A stretch of DNA of 64,000 bases from Bimuria novae-zelandiae CBS 107.79 (lineage: Eukaryota; Ascomycota; Dothideomycetes; Pleosporales; Didymosphaeriaceae): the NCBI GenBank assembly GCA_010015655.1, contig ML976702.1:267430-331429 (forward strand), written 5' to 3'. The notes under the pieces were generated by a model. It was given only the letters and a program-made list of their open reading frames with translations, was not told where the DNA came from and made no database searches. How positions within the stretch are numbered: position 1 is the first letter of the stretch; every line of letters begins with the position of its first letter. This document shows, piece by piece, positions 47,244 to 60,039 of the stretch. The position numbers and the translations under genes are program-made.

Positions 47244-49566
47244 AATTATAACGTAATTATAATTAAGCTTAAACGCTAAGCGCTGTATTATTAACTTTAT
47301 AAAATAACTCTATTCTTATTTAGGTATACACTTTAAGCTATGCGCTTTAAATACTTTTACGTAAAATAAACGTGCTAAAATTACTAATAAGCTAATTATA
47401 ATAAAGGCCCGCGTCTTGCGCCTCTAAGATAACTTTTTAAAGTAATTAGTAAATAGGTTAATAAAGATAGTAGTATACCTACTTAATTAAATGCTATCTA
47501 AAGTCCTTAAGTAGCGCACGCTATATAAAGTTATCTAAAATAAAAAGCCTATAATAAGCTATTTTTAACTAATTAATTATCGCGCGTAGGTCCTAAATAA
47601 ATATTTATTATATAGAGTAAAGAAAGCCTCGCGCATCCTAATTAGCCATCTTATAGGCTATAATAGTACTAATATCTTCTAGATCTAGCTACTAATAAAG
47701 GATTAAGTTATCTGTACACAGGACGTGGTATTTAACACTTCTACCTTTTATAAAGGCTATAATAGCTACGTAGATAACTTAGTAATTAAGAAGGTTATTA
47801 AGTTACTTAACGTCCCTAAGTTGTACGAGGATGACGATGTATCTATTAAAGAACTTATAATAACACGTTAGTAACGTTTCTACAATAAGGGCAAATCTAT
47901 AGTAATACTAACACTAACGCCTGTCAAATAATTAACTAAGTTATTAGTATGGGATAATAATAGACTATTAACCTCGTAATATTAATTACCTTTTAATAAT
48001 TTTATAGATATATTAGCTTCTCTTAATTATATAGTAGACTATTTTATAAGGCGCTACTACGCTCGTAATTTTTATTTATGCCCTTATAGTAAGAGGTTAC
48101 TTATTAATTAGCTAACGAAATTAAAAGCTATATATCTAACTAATATAACAATATCTTATAGCGTTAAATTTAAGTAGTTTATAAAATAACATACTTATTA
48201 TAAAGCGCGTTTAAAAACTAATAAACTTAAGTAATTTATAAACGTATATAATTTAGCCCAGAACTTAAACCGTCGCTAATTACCTAAATACTTTTAATAT
48301 AATAATTATTAATAACAATATAAAATATAACCTTTAAATTAATTAAAGCTAATTATTAACTGCACTGAAGTATATTAGTTAACTAATGTTATATTTATAT
48401 AACGCTAAGTTAATAAAAGCTATTAAGTGTAAGTATTAAGAGATCTAAAGTAAAAGCTACTTTTATAAAACCTTAGTAATATACTAAACTATATAGGCTA
48501 AAGACGTTAAAATAATCTTACTTATATAGGTATTTATATATAAGTTTAATATGGATAGTTATTCTTATAAATATAAGACTTAGTTTATTACACGCGAAGA
48601 TCTATACGAGAAGTTTAATAATATTTACACTACTATCTTTACAGCCTGCACTTTTTAAGTAATTATTATAGTTATTAACTACTTTAACTTAGAGCTAAAG
48701 TAATATAATATACCTAATATCTTCTTTATTTTTATACTTAATTAAAACTTATACGCTAGGACTTCTAGCGTATTTAAAAAAGTAGATAGTAACCTTCTAA
48801 AGGTGCTTTACGCCCTCTATAGCCTAAAAAATACACTACTTCTATGGTATAATATATTCTAAGCTATAGTTAAGCTATTAAAGCTTAAAGGCGTTAAAGG
48901 CTTCTTATACCTATATATTAATAATTAGGTTATTCTATTTACTTATATTAACGATATAATAATAGCGTATTACCTAATAAATACTTATCATTATTAAGAC
49001 TTTAAGAATAAGTTAAAGAACTAATTTGGACTTAAGGCTATGGCGTCTAGATTGTTCGCGATTACTGGAAGTATAATATCTAGCTTATTTAATATATATA
49101 TATTAACAAGGTTTACAAGAAGTACAGTATATAGCTAATAAGTAAAAAACTTAACTTTTTACTTAATATTAACTCTCTTAATAAGTTAATTAAGGAGACA
49201 GACGTTTAATGTACTAAGCTATATTAGGACCTTATTAGCTACCTTACCTATATTACTTATTAGACGTGGCCTAGCGTTGCTTGTAGCCATGTTATCCTTA
49301 CTTACTATCTTACTAATCTAGGATAGTTATAACGTGTTCGGCAAGCGAGTGGATCAGGCAAGTAAGCGGATCACTTCATTTACTAGTAAAACCGTGATTT
49401 TTATACTCCTGTTAAGTCTCTTAATACATAATAGAAAAATTTATAAAGTTATGTAGCTGGCTGCACTGATATAAATAATTCATATATTTAAAATTATTAA
49501 GCTCTAGCCGAAAGAAACTGGACGTTATTTAATAATTACTACATTATAGGGGTGTTTTGGTCCCCA

Positions 49567-49727
49567 TGTAAGGGGCTGGGTGCTCAAGGAGCCAAAGGTG
49601 CCAGAAGAATACTTATGAATTCGATAGAGAGTCCGAAGTTAAGCTTTGGGCGTTGAACTTATATATCTGGGGTTCGCATAACTAAGGGTTAAGGATTTAA
49701 GGTAATAACTAGGCGTAGCCTATTATA
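49567..49727 (-). repeat. 3' LTR of gypsy element 2
   Basis: 161 bp, from TGTAAGGGGC to CCTATTATA. The other LTR keeps CCCATTACA at the same place. Confidence 0.92.
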
Positions 49728-51799
49728 TACCTCCCTTCCCTTTGTTAAGGGTAAAAAAAAGAAATCTCCGCGTCTTATCTTGTTTATATAGCTTTATAGT
49801 TGTTTTGTTGTCTGCTTGCGATCCTCTCGCTGTTATAAACCTCTTACTAGTTCTGTTCTCGCGTGTCTAATTTTATGTCCTTGCTATAAGTAGTTACTAT
49901 AGTAGTATGTTTGCGCTAGTGCGTTTACTTATTATTATGTATATAAAATCGCTTCTTACTTAGCTTCTAGATCTTACTCTTTTAAGCTCTTTCTTTTTTT
50001 TTAGCTTAACTTCGTGCGCTATAACGTCTTACTTTTAACCTAGTCTTCCTGAACTTCGCGACCTAATTCCCCTTACTATTTTAATAAAATAGCTAGCCCT
50101 TCGCGTAACAACCGCGTAATAAAAATGCCTAAGCGTTAAAGGCGTGCTACTAACCCTAATAATAAGATAAAGGAAGGCCCGTCCCTATTATAGTTACTTA
50201 GCTACTAACTTAAGAAGACTAAGCTCTTCTAAAATAAGGCTACTATGTTTAACGCTAGCGCAATCCTTCTTAGCTAGCTTACTAAAAAGTTTAGTCCTTT
50301 TAAAGCTTACGAAGTAAGTTTTAGACTCTTTTTTACGCTTTTTCTACTTCTTCTTACCTTCTAACTCGCCTCTTTACTCTTCTAACCTCCTTTCTAGTTC
50401 TTTGTTGGCCTGGGTGTGCGTACTTGCTAACTTAATAAGCTTGGCTCTTAAGGTCTAATCTTACTACGCGCGATAATTAAGCGCTAGCATATTAACTACG
50501 TTACTTACGGACGCGTTTGTTAGTAGGTGCTAGCGGGCAAGATAGTGTCCTGCAAGGAGTGCTATACCTATAAGCTTACTAACTACACTAGACAAGTATG
50601 CTTTAGTCTAACTTGTTCTAGATAACTTTAGGGTGTGCTTTACTAACTCCTTCCCCTACCTAGATTTAGCCTGCCCTTAACGAAGTTAGCCACGTAGAGT
50701 TCGCTAATATTATAGTTATTAGTATAAGCTATCTTATAAATAAGGTTTTAAAAAGTAGCTAAGAATAAAAGACCTTTCTTACTAACTTTAACGCGTTCTA
50801 TTCTGCTTGTAAGGTTACTATTATTAATTACTATACCTCCTTTAAAAGTAAGACTACTATTACTTTAGGCCCTATTACTTCTTCCTCTAAAGCTGTTTAG
50901 CTCTTAGAGCGCATCGCTATCGCGGTTAAGAAAACTTCTAACCTTCTTTAAGTTTATACTACTAACTTTAAAGTATTCTATTAAGAGTGTAAGAACCCTT
51001 TTATAAGTTTCTTTTAAATAATAAAGCTATCTTCTAAGGCTAATATCGTGTAGCTCTCTAGTAAGTTCGTGGTGGTGGATAAGGGTATTATAATAGATAG
51101 TCTCTAGATAATAGATAATATCCTTGCGGGAGCTAATGTGCCTACTTAAGCCTACTAGGGCTTGCGCCAGCGGCTTCGGGCTATTATAATTAGGAAGCAC
51201 CTAAGTAAGGAGGATAATAGCTTCCCTAACCCTAGTAATGTGTTAGAGGGCGGAGAAGTAGACCTAAACGTTATTAGGAAGGGTTTTACTATTCCTTTAG
51301 TAGCTAAAAATACCCCTTTTGCCTAGTTCCTCTCTCCTTCTTGCTTTAGTTTGCTTTTAAGGCTTACTTCTTTCGTAAGGGTTATCCCTTACTACTACAG
51401 GAATTATTTAGTCCCCTTATTATTTTTAGTAGTTTTAAGAGTTTTTTAAGTTACTTTTTTAAGATTCCTTCTTAACTTCCTTCCCTAATACTTAACTTTA
51501 TCCCCTAACGATGTTATTCCTACCCTTATTTTAAACACCTTTATCTAGCTAGGTTTCTTAGCTTAGTGAGGCAGGCATCGTAGAGCCTCCTTTAGGCCCT
51601 AATAGAAGCTAATTTAGGGGATATCGCGATAGAATCCTATCGGGAGTTTTCTATTACGATTTTAATATGGCTTAGTAAACTTCTCCTAATAGTCTAATAT
51701 AGTAGCTTAGTTAAGGTTCCTACAAGATTCCTAAGTTCTTTAAGAGTAGTTTTCCTACTATACTAGGTATTCCACCCTCTTGCCTCTACGGGACTAGCG

Positions 51800-54700
51800 T
51801 TCTTTATATATATTAACTATACTATACTCCTCTTCCCCCTCTTTTATTATAATTGCTTCGGGCTGGGCGTCATTAGTGGTTTAACTAGGGAGAGGGTTCG
51901 ACAAGGCTAACTTTAGCCTATCTACGTAGAACCTTAGGTGTATATTTGGCGGGACGTCTAGTTCTACTACGTAAAAGTTTATTACTTTCCTTATAGTAAA
52001 CTTTTCTTACTTTTAGTCAAGCTTCTTGCTTAGACGTTAGTTTTAGAAGTAGTTCTTATACTTTAGCTACACCTTGTCTTCTTTCTTTAAGATTAAAGCG
52101 TTCTTACGTTAACAGTTTACTAGGCGCTCTTATTCTTATTAGGCTATTATTATTTTTGCCTAGGCGAAGTTAAAAACTTTCTTAAACTTTTTTATTATTA
52201 CCTTCGTGGCCTTCTTTGCGTTAGTTCTAAGCTCTAAGGCTAATCTCCGTGCCCTAAAGTTCTTAACTAGTTTAACGTTCTAGCCGTGGGATAAGAAAAA
52301 TAGGCTAACTCCTGTTAATATAGCTTCTCGCCCTTTAATAGCTATCTAGGCTATAGGAAGCTACTTTATCTAATTATCTTATTACTAGTTATAGTATGCC
52401 CGGAGGTAGGCTTTAAGGACAGAGTTTATTTATTCTGTCTGCCCGTCCGTCTCCGGGTGCTTTACTATAGACAGTCTTTGGTTGATACCTACTTGTTTAT
52501 AGAGTGTAGTCTAAAATTCGCTTACGAATTGTCCCCCGCGGTCTAATATAATAGAGGAGGGGAAGAAGTAGTCTACTACCTAGTATTAAAAAAATACTAT
52601 TATAACTGTAGGTATATTAAGATTTAGGAGACTAATAAACTTAGGGTCCTTACTAAGTCTATTTACAATTACTATAATATTCGTGCAGCCGTCGCTCTTG
52701 GGTAGGGTAGTGATAAAGTCTATTGTAATATCCTTCCATCCTTGTTCGGGTAGTGGTAAGGGCTTCAGCAGGCCCTGTTTTGCTTCTCTCTATAGTTTGG
52801 TTCTTCCACAGACATCACAGTTCTTGATGTACTGCCTCACTTGGTTAGACATCCCCGGGAAGAAGTAGTCTCGAGCAAGGATCTTATAGGTGTTTTCTCG
52901 TCCTAAGTGTCCTAAAGCTAGGGAACTATGCGCGACCGCTATTAGCTTCGTCCGTAGAGGTTCTAATTCTGGTACCCATCGTCTTGACCTGTAGCGTAGG
53001 TACCCTTGGTTATCTATACTACATTCCGAGATACTAACAGATAACTTCCACCTGGGTTCGAACTTCCTAAGCCCGTTCTTAACACAGGCCTTTATCTTGC
53101 TATACGCACTGTCTTTATCGCGTTCTGCCTCTTACTACATAGTGTTAAAGTCTGGTTCGCGTCGCTTAGCAGGGCTATCGCCTCCTTAAAGGGTTAATGT
53201 AGGTAGTTTAGGGCGTGTTAGGTAAGCGAGCACTAGGTCCTCGTCTGCTTTAGTATAGTTAGGTTCCTTTATAGTAGTAGGCGTTTAGGGGATAAAAAAC
53301 TTTAAGTTATTTCTCTTAGTAGTCTCTTAAAGAAGCATAAAGTGTCTTAACTTTAATTTATTATCTCTGCTATCCTTTGGCAGGTCTTAGTCCTTCTAGG
53401 AGAGGGCGTCTGCCCTAGAGTTTATTAACCCTAGTTTATATACAAACGTTATAGTAATATAGCTAAGTGTGTCTGCCTACTAAACGTGTCGTTTGTCTAA
53501 CCTTTATTTAGTAGCGAAATACGTAAGGTTCTTATAATTAGTGTAGACCGTAAGGTGCTTTACTACTTAATATATATAGTCCTATTTATCTACGTATTTA
53601 ATAACTACGAGTATCTCTTTATTGTAGATAGCGTAGTTGCATTCTGCCAGGCTATTCTTCGCTAAAAAGTAAGCCACTAGGCGTAGAATCCCGTCGTTAT
53701 CGTACTAGGAGAAGCATCCCCTAGTCAACTAGTTAAAGGCGTTTGCTTCTAGTACTAATTCTTGTTTGGGGTCGAAGTGGGCCAGCGCGGGATCCGTATA
53801 AAACGCTGTCTTTAGGAAGTTAAATGCGTGCTACTACTCTTGTCCTTAGATAAATTCTACTCCTTTACTAGTAAGCTTTATAAGGGGGCTTACTATGCTA
53901 AAGAAGTCTCGTATAAATCTTTAATAGAAGTTCGCGAAGCCCACGAAGCTCTAGAGTCCCTTTACTAAAGTTAGTAGCTCCTATTCCTAAATTACCTAGA
54001 CTTTATCTAGGTCTATACTTACGCCCTTATTAACTTCTACGATAAATCTAAGGTACTTAGTCTTTTTAACGCAGAACTTAGATTTCTTAATATCTAAGTG
54101 CAGTCCTACGGCCCCTAACTTCTAAATTATAGTACGTACTTTCTCTTCGTGGTCTTTTTGGCTGCTACTAGAGAAGATAAGAACGTTATCTATGTACGCT
54201 AAGCAGTAGTCGTTAAGGTGCTCCCTTAGCACCTAGTTAATATACTGCTGGAACGTACTTGGCGCGTTAGCTAGGCCAAAAGGAACTACTAGCCACTTAT
54301 AGAGACTAAATTAGGTTCTAAACGCTGTCTTCTATTCCTCGCCTTTTACTATCTAAAGCTTATAAAAGGCTTAGATTACGTTAAGTTTATTAAACTATTT
54401 AGCCTTCGCGAGGAGCTAAAGGGTCTTACTAATTAATAGTAAAGGGTACTAGTCCTTCTTTAAGATAGCGTTTAGGGCTTAATAATTAACGCAGAAGCGT
54501 AGTACTCCGCTAGGTTTCTTAGTAAATAATACTAAGGTGGCGGCGCTAGACTTGCTTACCTAAATAAAGCCTTTATTTAAGTATTTAGTAAGCTCTTTCT
54601 AAAGGACAAGCAACTCTTCGCAAGACATATTAAATAGAGGGCCGTAGGGGATCTCCAGGGTCTCGCCATCTTTTTCCACGAGAGAGATAAAAAGATCCAC

Positions 54701-56800
54701 TCTAGGTCCATAGTGCGGGGGGAGCTTGTCAGCTTATTCCCTATAAAAGATACGCTATAAGTCCTTAAAAGCTTTAAGTAGTAACTCTTGTGGGTTTACC
54801 TTTAGCTTGCGGGTTAACGCCTTCTATATATCCTTTATTAACACAGAAAACACCTTGGCCCCGTTTCCTAGGCGTCGATTACGCTAATCTAGGGCTATAA
54901 AGGCTATAGCTAATATCCCTTAGGGCTTTATTAATAGTTTTTTACCTTCTTGGTTACAAATGCGGGTGCCCGAACTTCTAATCTAGATTAATTTCTTTAC
55001 TAGGGCTAGTTTAACCCTATTCTTCTTTATTTAGGTTAGGCTAAGGATTAGGTCGTACGACCTATTGTTAGGTAAGACGTATAGCTATATTAATTTTATA
55101 TAGCTATTAATATTTATTTCTAGTTAGACTACTTCGCGTACGAAGAGTCGCATGCCTCTAATACTAATAACCTCTTATAGATAGGGTAGGTTCTTGCGCT
55201 GTAGGTAGGCTTTTATTATAAGTTTTTCTAATATAAATCTAAAGGTTAAATAACCTAAATTAATTATCGTCGATGTAAACACAATGTTATTAATAAGCGA
55301 GTGTACTATTACTAGTGTTAAGTCTAGCTATAGCCTTTAAAAGTTATTAAAACTTATCTTCTACCCTTTTCCTACTTTTGCCTTTTAGCGGCGACTATTG
55401 CTAAAAGGACCTAGTTTTTTAAATTAGTGGAGGCTGCATTAAACTCTTTATTAGAGGATCCCTTAGTAGCGGGTGCAGTGGCGCGAACTTATGCTAGCTT
55501 TATTATAGGTAAAAGTTTATACTACTTTACGCGATGTCCTGTATCTCTATAATAAAAATAGGAACTATTCTTTTTACGGGTTTCTATTACTTCGCGCGAC
55601 ACCCACGTGGCTCGTTTCTAGGTGTTACTAGACCTGTGTCCCGTAGCTCTATCTATCGCTTAGTGTCTTCTATCTTGGCTTTGTTGGCCGGACATCCTTC
55701 TAGGGTTAGCTTAGGTAGGTTCCTAATCTATTTCGTCTGGCGCCCTATTCTTGGCAGAAAACTTTGGCAGCTATAATATGTTTTAGAAGAGGTTTTTTTT
55801 TAACCTTATTAACCCTCTTCTAGACCCCTTACAGGTCCTAATTATTATCTATATTTACTATAACTATTTAGTCCTGTAAGTCCTTATAGAGGCTTTAAAA
55901 GTATAGGTTCTTTAGGATCTCCTAACTGTGCTCCTTAGCTTCTATAGCATAGTTATTAAAGTTAAGGTTAAAGTCACGAAGCTTCCAGTTCCCTTATTAT
56001 ATTATAAGTAAGTAGTTATGCGCGATTTCTTCCGCTAGGTAATTATAGAAGTTACAGTCTAGTAGCTCCTAGAGGTTAGCTTTAGTGCACCCTGGGTAGT
56101 GGTCTAGGTATATAATTCCCACCGTTGCTGCACGTCCTGTTAATTAACTAATAATGTATCTAGGTATATTTCTAAGGTAGTCCTTATCCTCTAGGAGCTT
56201 ATATTATATTACTATTCTAAAGCGGCGGTAATCCTGTCGTTCGCTATTAAAGTAGGCTAAGTTAGGGATCTTAGGGCGGCAGCTTCTTCCTTAGTTTAAG
56301 ATAAGCTTTACTATTAATCTCTTTAGTAGCTCTATCTATTAGTCTGCTTCTAACGGCTAATTTATACCTCCTATTTTTTAGGAGTATTATTATATTATTA
56401 GGGGTTCTTAGCGCTCCCTTGCTATTTCTTTAGTTAGTCTTCTTACTCCTTGCGGTAGAGTCTAAAGGGTGTCCTAGAGGTTAACGAGTGCTTTAACCTT
56501 GCTTAGAAATTGCTATATTTTGTTTTCGTTGACTCCCGATGCCTAGAGTTTAATTATAAATAGGGAGGCTATCCTTTTATTTCCCTAGCTATTACTCTTT
56601 TATAAGCTAATAGCTCGCTGCGTATAATCGTTCGCGCTAAGACGTAGACCTTTGGCAAAAGGTCTTATTCTTATTTCTATAACTTCTTTATTTAGTAAAG
56701 ATAGTCTTGCTAGCGTTAAGTGTCTGTTAGGACTCCTTCTTGATTGCTCGCTAGGGAGGGTTCTGTCTCCTCGCAGGTCCAGGCGTCGCCTTTATAGTAT
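51800..56800 (-). pseudogene. Gag-Pol of gypsy element 2, many stops
   Basis: On the minus strand, the reverse transcriptase box reads YIDNVLIFS, where the family has YIDDVLIFS; one G-to-A changes the second catalytic Asp to Asn. The integrase HHCC-type finger is clear in the clean patch: DYFFPGMSNQVRQYIKNC with CDVCGR (52800-52870). A Gag knuckle remnant with YRDTGH lies near 55540. Bounds are approximate. No open polyprotein survives. Confidence 0.8.
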
Positions 56801-56904
56801 CTGTCTACGTAAGTCCTTTAACTTCGTGTGCTGCTTCGCAGCTTTGGTCTATAGTTATATTAAAATCTACTTGTCCCGCGATAGGTAAAAGTAATTAAAT
56901 TTAA

Positions 56905-57065
56905 TATAAGGGGCTAGGTGCTTAAGAAGCTAAAGGTGCTAAAAGAATACTTATAAATTTAATAGAAAGTTCGAAGTTAAGCTTTAGGCGTTGAACTTAT
57001 ATATCTGGGGTTCGCATAACCGAGGGTTAAGGATCCGAGGCAACAACTGGGTGTAGCCCATTACA
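56905..57065 (-). repeat. 5' LTR of gypsy element 2
   Basis: 161 bp, starting TATAAGGGGC (TG mutated to TA) and ending ATTACA. It shares the GGCGTTGAACTTATATATCT block with the left copy. Confidence 0.92.
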
Positions 57066-57985
57066 CCCCATACGCCATATTTTAATAACTACATATATTA
57101 GAACTATAGAAATTTAGTATAGGTATTCTTACACATATAATATAACTACATTAAAAATTTAGAATTTATTATTAAGTATTAATAGCCTTAACAGGGGTGT
57201 AAAAATCACGGTTTTACTAGTAAAATAGAGTGATCCGCTTACTTGCCTGATCCACTCGCTTGCCGAACACGTTATATTATAGTTATATAATATATCTAGC
57301 GATACTTGCTTATAACTTAATACTGCGCTATTAATGGTTCTTATAATTACTTAATTATAAAAATTATTATTAATAATAATAACTATCGCGATTCTTTATT
57401 CTTTAGCGTATTAGACACCTTATATATAAATAATATAGAAATATGTTAAAGCTTATAATGGTAATACCTTTTCTTTATAGTATAATTATTAAATAAACGG
57501 CGACTATCTAGCGTATAATTACTAAGTTTACTGCTAAATTCGAGCTACTTTTAATTTCCTTTATTAGCTTATAAATAGTAGAATAGCTTTACTTTTTTAA
57601 TAGTATTTTATTTAACTTAGGCATAACGTCTACTATCTACTATAATAATTAATAAATAGTAAGAATTATTAATAAGGATCTAGATTAACTATATATAAAG
57701 GTTTAACACATTAATCTCTATTAGATATAGATTTAACACGAGGTAAAGGCTTAATAACTTATTATTAAATACGTTTTTATATATAAAATAGCTACTAATA
57801 GGCTTACTAAAGTCTTCTTAAAGGCTAAATATTAAGAGTTTATTTAATAGCTTAATTTTATTAACATTACGTAACGTCTCTAGGGCAACGTTAATAATAA
57901 TAATAATATTAATTTTATATATTTAGTTACCTAATTAAGTAAGATTTTAGCTTCACCTCTTAATTAACATAAAGCTAAGGGGGTG

Positions 57986-58122
57986 TGTGATGGTTCAGTA
58001 TGGAAGCTTGGGCCACCCGCATACGTACGGCCCGTGCACGTGATCCACACAGTATATAGCTCCTGTAGAGTAGCTTCTCAATCAAAACAACGATTGCCTC
58101 AACACTCTTTTTCGACGTTACA
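57986..58122 (+). repeat. Copia 3' LTR, element 2
   Basis: 137 bp, TGTGATGG to GACGTTACA, preceded by the purine tract AAGCTAAGGGGG. It is followed by GTTTG, which does not match the CCTAA at the 5' side. Confidence 0.9.
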
Positions 58123-58560
58123 GTTTGTACAAGGGCTTGAGATGATCCTGTTACGCTACAAGTCTCATCTGATGTGGCAGACAGGGAGCTCCCCGATACA
58201 TCTCATGCATACTCATCATGTACAAGTAGCGCAGTCTGTACAACCGAATACAACAGGTGTGACCTTGACTTTCGCTTTGTACCTGATAACCGCTACAATA
58301 TCAGGGTTTCTTGAAGTGAGCAAATTGCTGTGAACGATGCTAGCAGTGGCATGACGCTCCACTGAAGCGACTAACATACCACATGATACATCGTACAACG
58401 ACGGATCTTTCTTTGTAAAAAGATTTCATTTATTGATATTTTCAACACCGTGCAAATAGCACATCATGACGATGCACTATAAAAGGAACCACCATAATGT
58501 CTGGAGAGTCGTGCCCGGTTCATGCTCAACCTCCGAAGTTCCCATTAACAGGGACGTTAG
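58123..58560. other. Non-repeat flank, no gene assigned
   Basis: Ordinary composition, between the copia LTR and the 3' end of the small minus-strand gene. No recognisable coding text. Confidence 0.45.
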
Positions 58561-58993
58561 CTAAAACCCTATATCAGATTTCCCTCTTTCTATTCGACTT
58601 CCACAGGAGCACTCACCGGTATTCACACCAAGATCCCGGCGAACCTGAGTCAAGACATCTTGCAGAGCCGAGTAAGCACGATGATACATATCGTCGCTCT
58701 GCGCAAGAAGCTTCCACTCCCCGCCAACCTCTTCCACGTAAACTATGAGTTTTGCCTGGTGCATGCGGTTCCGGTGGCCATTCGGGCAAGTGTGGAGTCT
58801 CTCAGTGACGATGACATCGAGCTCTGTGGAACCGTAAAGGGCGGTAGCATTCTCTGTAGCTCTTTTTAGCAATTGTTTTAGGGTGACGAGTGTATGCCCT
58901 GAACTTAGCCTTACTAAGGATTGCGGACTCGTAACTGCGTTCGAGCTCCAACTCGTGCACCCTTGATATGATCCGAGCATTCGCGTCGCTCAT
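58561..58993 (-). CDS. Small hypothetical protein
   Basis: Two exons (58993-58915 and 58859-58561) with a 55-bp intron (GTAAGG donor, AG acceptor at 58860) give 125 residues. The start is MSDANARIISRVHELELERS. The body includes STELDVIVTERLHTCPNGH, LIVYVEEVGGEWKLLAQSDD and ALQDVLTQVRRDLGV. No known domain. A GTGAGT donor near its end (after GVNT) allows an alternative last exon that would stop at once, giving a slightly shorter protein. The gene lies alone in a 1.4-kb island between opposed copia LTRs, so it has probably been moved or inverted with that segment. Confidence 0.55.
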
Positions 58994-59545
58994 GTTTGAT
59001 ACGTATTGGCGTTGGTAAAGATAAAGGGAGTTATAGGAAGGCTCGAAGTTGGCCGGTGATTGGTCTGTATCGAGTTTGAATGCTAGTTGGGGAAGGAACT
59101 TATATACTTCCACAGATACTTACGAGTGAAGTGATTGATCAAACTCCAGTCACCAATGTTTGTAAAAATGATGAAAGGAAATTCAACAAGCTGTTTGGTA
59201 CAAATCGAGTTCATTTTTACGATTTCTGCCGCGGCTCCACGAAGCTTGCGAAGCTCCAAAGTTGATGAAAGGAAACACCAGCGTGGAACGTGAATAATGA
59301 AGCCACAAAAAACCTGCGTAAAAGAGAGTCACTCACAGGCACACACATACGATCTTTATATCTCTTTGAAAACATTTCCCCTGCTCAATCTAATGGGCTT
59401 GTGATCAGCTGGCGAAGGGCACATGGCCTGTTGGCAAGCGCTTTGCTCCGTAGTATCAACTTGTAAACAACCAATTGCTCTCTTCAAGACGCTTCTTTAA
59501 GTCCTCTGTAGCATGGTCAAAAACAGGTATATCGATGTTATTAGG
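58994..59545. other. Non-repeat flank, promoter side of the small gene
   Basis: No gene recognised. It ends at the copia LTR at 59546. Confidence 0.45.
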
Positions 59546-59680
59546 TGTGACGTCGAATGAAGAGTGTTGAGGCAATTGTTGTTTTGATTGAGAAGCTACT
59601 CTATAGAGCTATATACTGTGGATCACGTGCACGGGCCGCACGTACGCGGGTGGCCCAATTTTCTATACTGAACCGTCACA
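59546..59680 (-). repeat. Copia 3' LTR, element 3
   Basis: 135 bp on the minus strand, from TGTGACGG (59680) to CGACGTCACA (59546). It is the least mutated of the four copies along with 24464-24605. Confidence 0.9.
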
Positions 59681-60039
59681 CACCCCCTCAGCTTTATGTC
59701 GATCGAGAGGTAAAGCTAAAATCTTGCTTAATTAGGTAACTAAATATATAAAATTATTATTATTATTAACGCTACCCTAGAGGCGTTACACAATATTAAT
59801 AAAATAGAACTATTAAATAAATTCTTAATATATAGTCTTTAAGAAGATTTTAGTAAGCCCGTTAGTAGCTATCTTATTTATAGGGACCTATTTAATAAGA
59901 AGTTATTAAGCTCCTACCACTTATTAAATTTATATCTAATAGAGATTAACGTATTAAATCTTTATATATAGTTAATCTAGATCCTTATTACTAATTCCTA
60001 CTATTTATTAATTATTATAGTAGATCGTAGGCGTTATAC

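Larger units (their letters stand above)
49567..57065 (-). mobile_element. Ty3/gypsy LTR retrotransposon 2, 7499 bp
   Basis: Two 161-bp LTRs (49567-49727 and 56905-57065) with an exact duplication CCCCA (49562-49566 and 57066-57070). Coding is right to left: Gag near 55500, reverse transcriptase with YCLAYIDNVLIFS near 54170-54210, integrase zinc-binding region near 52800-52870, and the integrase tail near 52000. It differs from element 1 in LTRs and protein text. RIP damage is heavy except for a cleaner patch at about 52680-53160. Confidence 0.93.
49332..57272. mobile_element. Pogo-type MITE (family C), split by a gypsy element
   Basis: The terminal inverted repeats are about 85 bp (49332-49417 and the complement ending 57272), starting ACGTGTTCGGCAAG and flanked by TA (49330-49331 and 57273-57274). 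Without the gypsy element and one of its duplications only about 437 bp remain, with no transposase. It sits in the RNase H region of copia element 2; the copia text continues on both sides. Confidence 0.92.
44599..58122 (+). mobile_element. Ty1/copia element 2, RIP-decayed, with nested insertions
   Basis: The 5' LTR is 44599-44742 and the 3' LTR 57986-58122. Coding is on the plus strand: Gag and integrase region (about 44760-48600, unreadable in detail), reverse transcriptase with TYINDIII for the usual YVDD box (about 48940-48968), and RNase H split by the insertion at 49332-57272. A solo LTR (46816-47243) is a second insertion. The flanks do not match: CCTAA before the 5' LTR and GTTTG after the 3' LTR. 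Without the insertions it is about 5 kb, normal for copia. Inactive. Confidence 0.85.

Noticed and set aside
57983..58333. 116-residue plus-strand frame starting in the copia LTR
   Set aside because: It runs from LTR sequence into unrelated flank. The LTR part occurs at other loci without this continuation.
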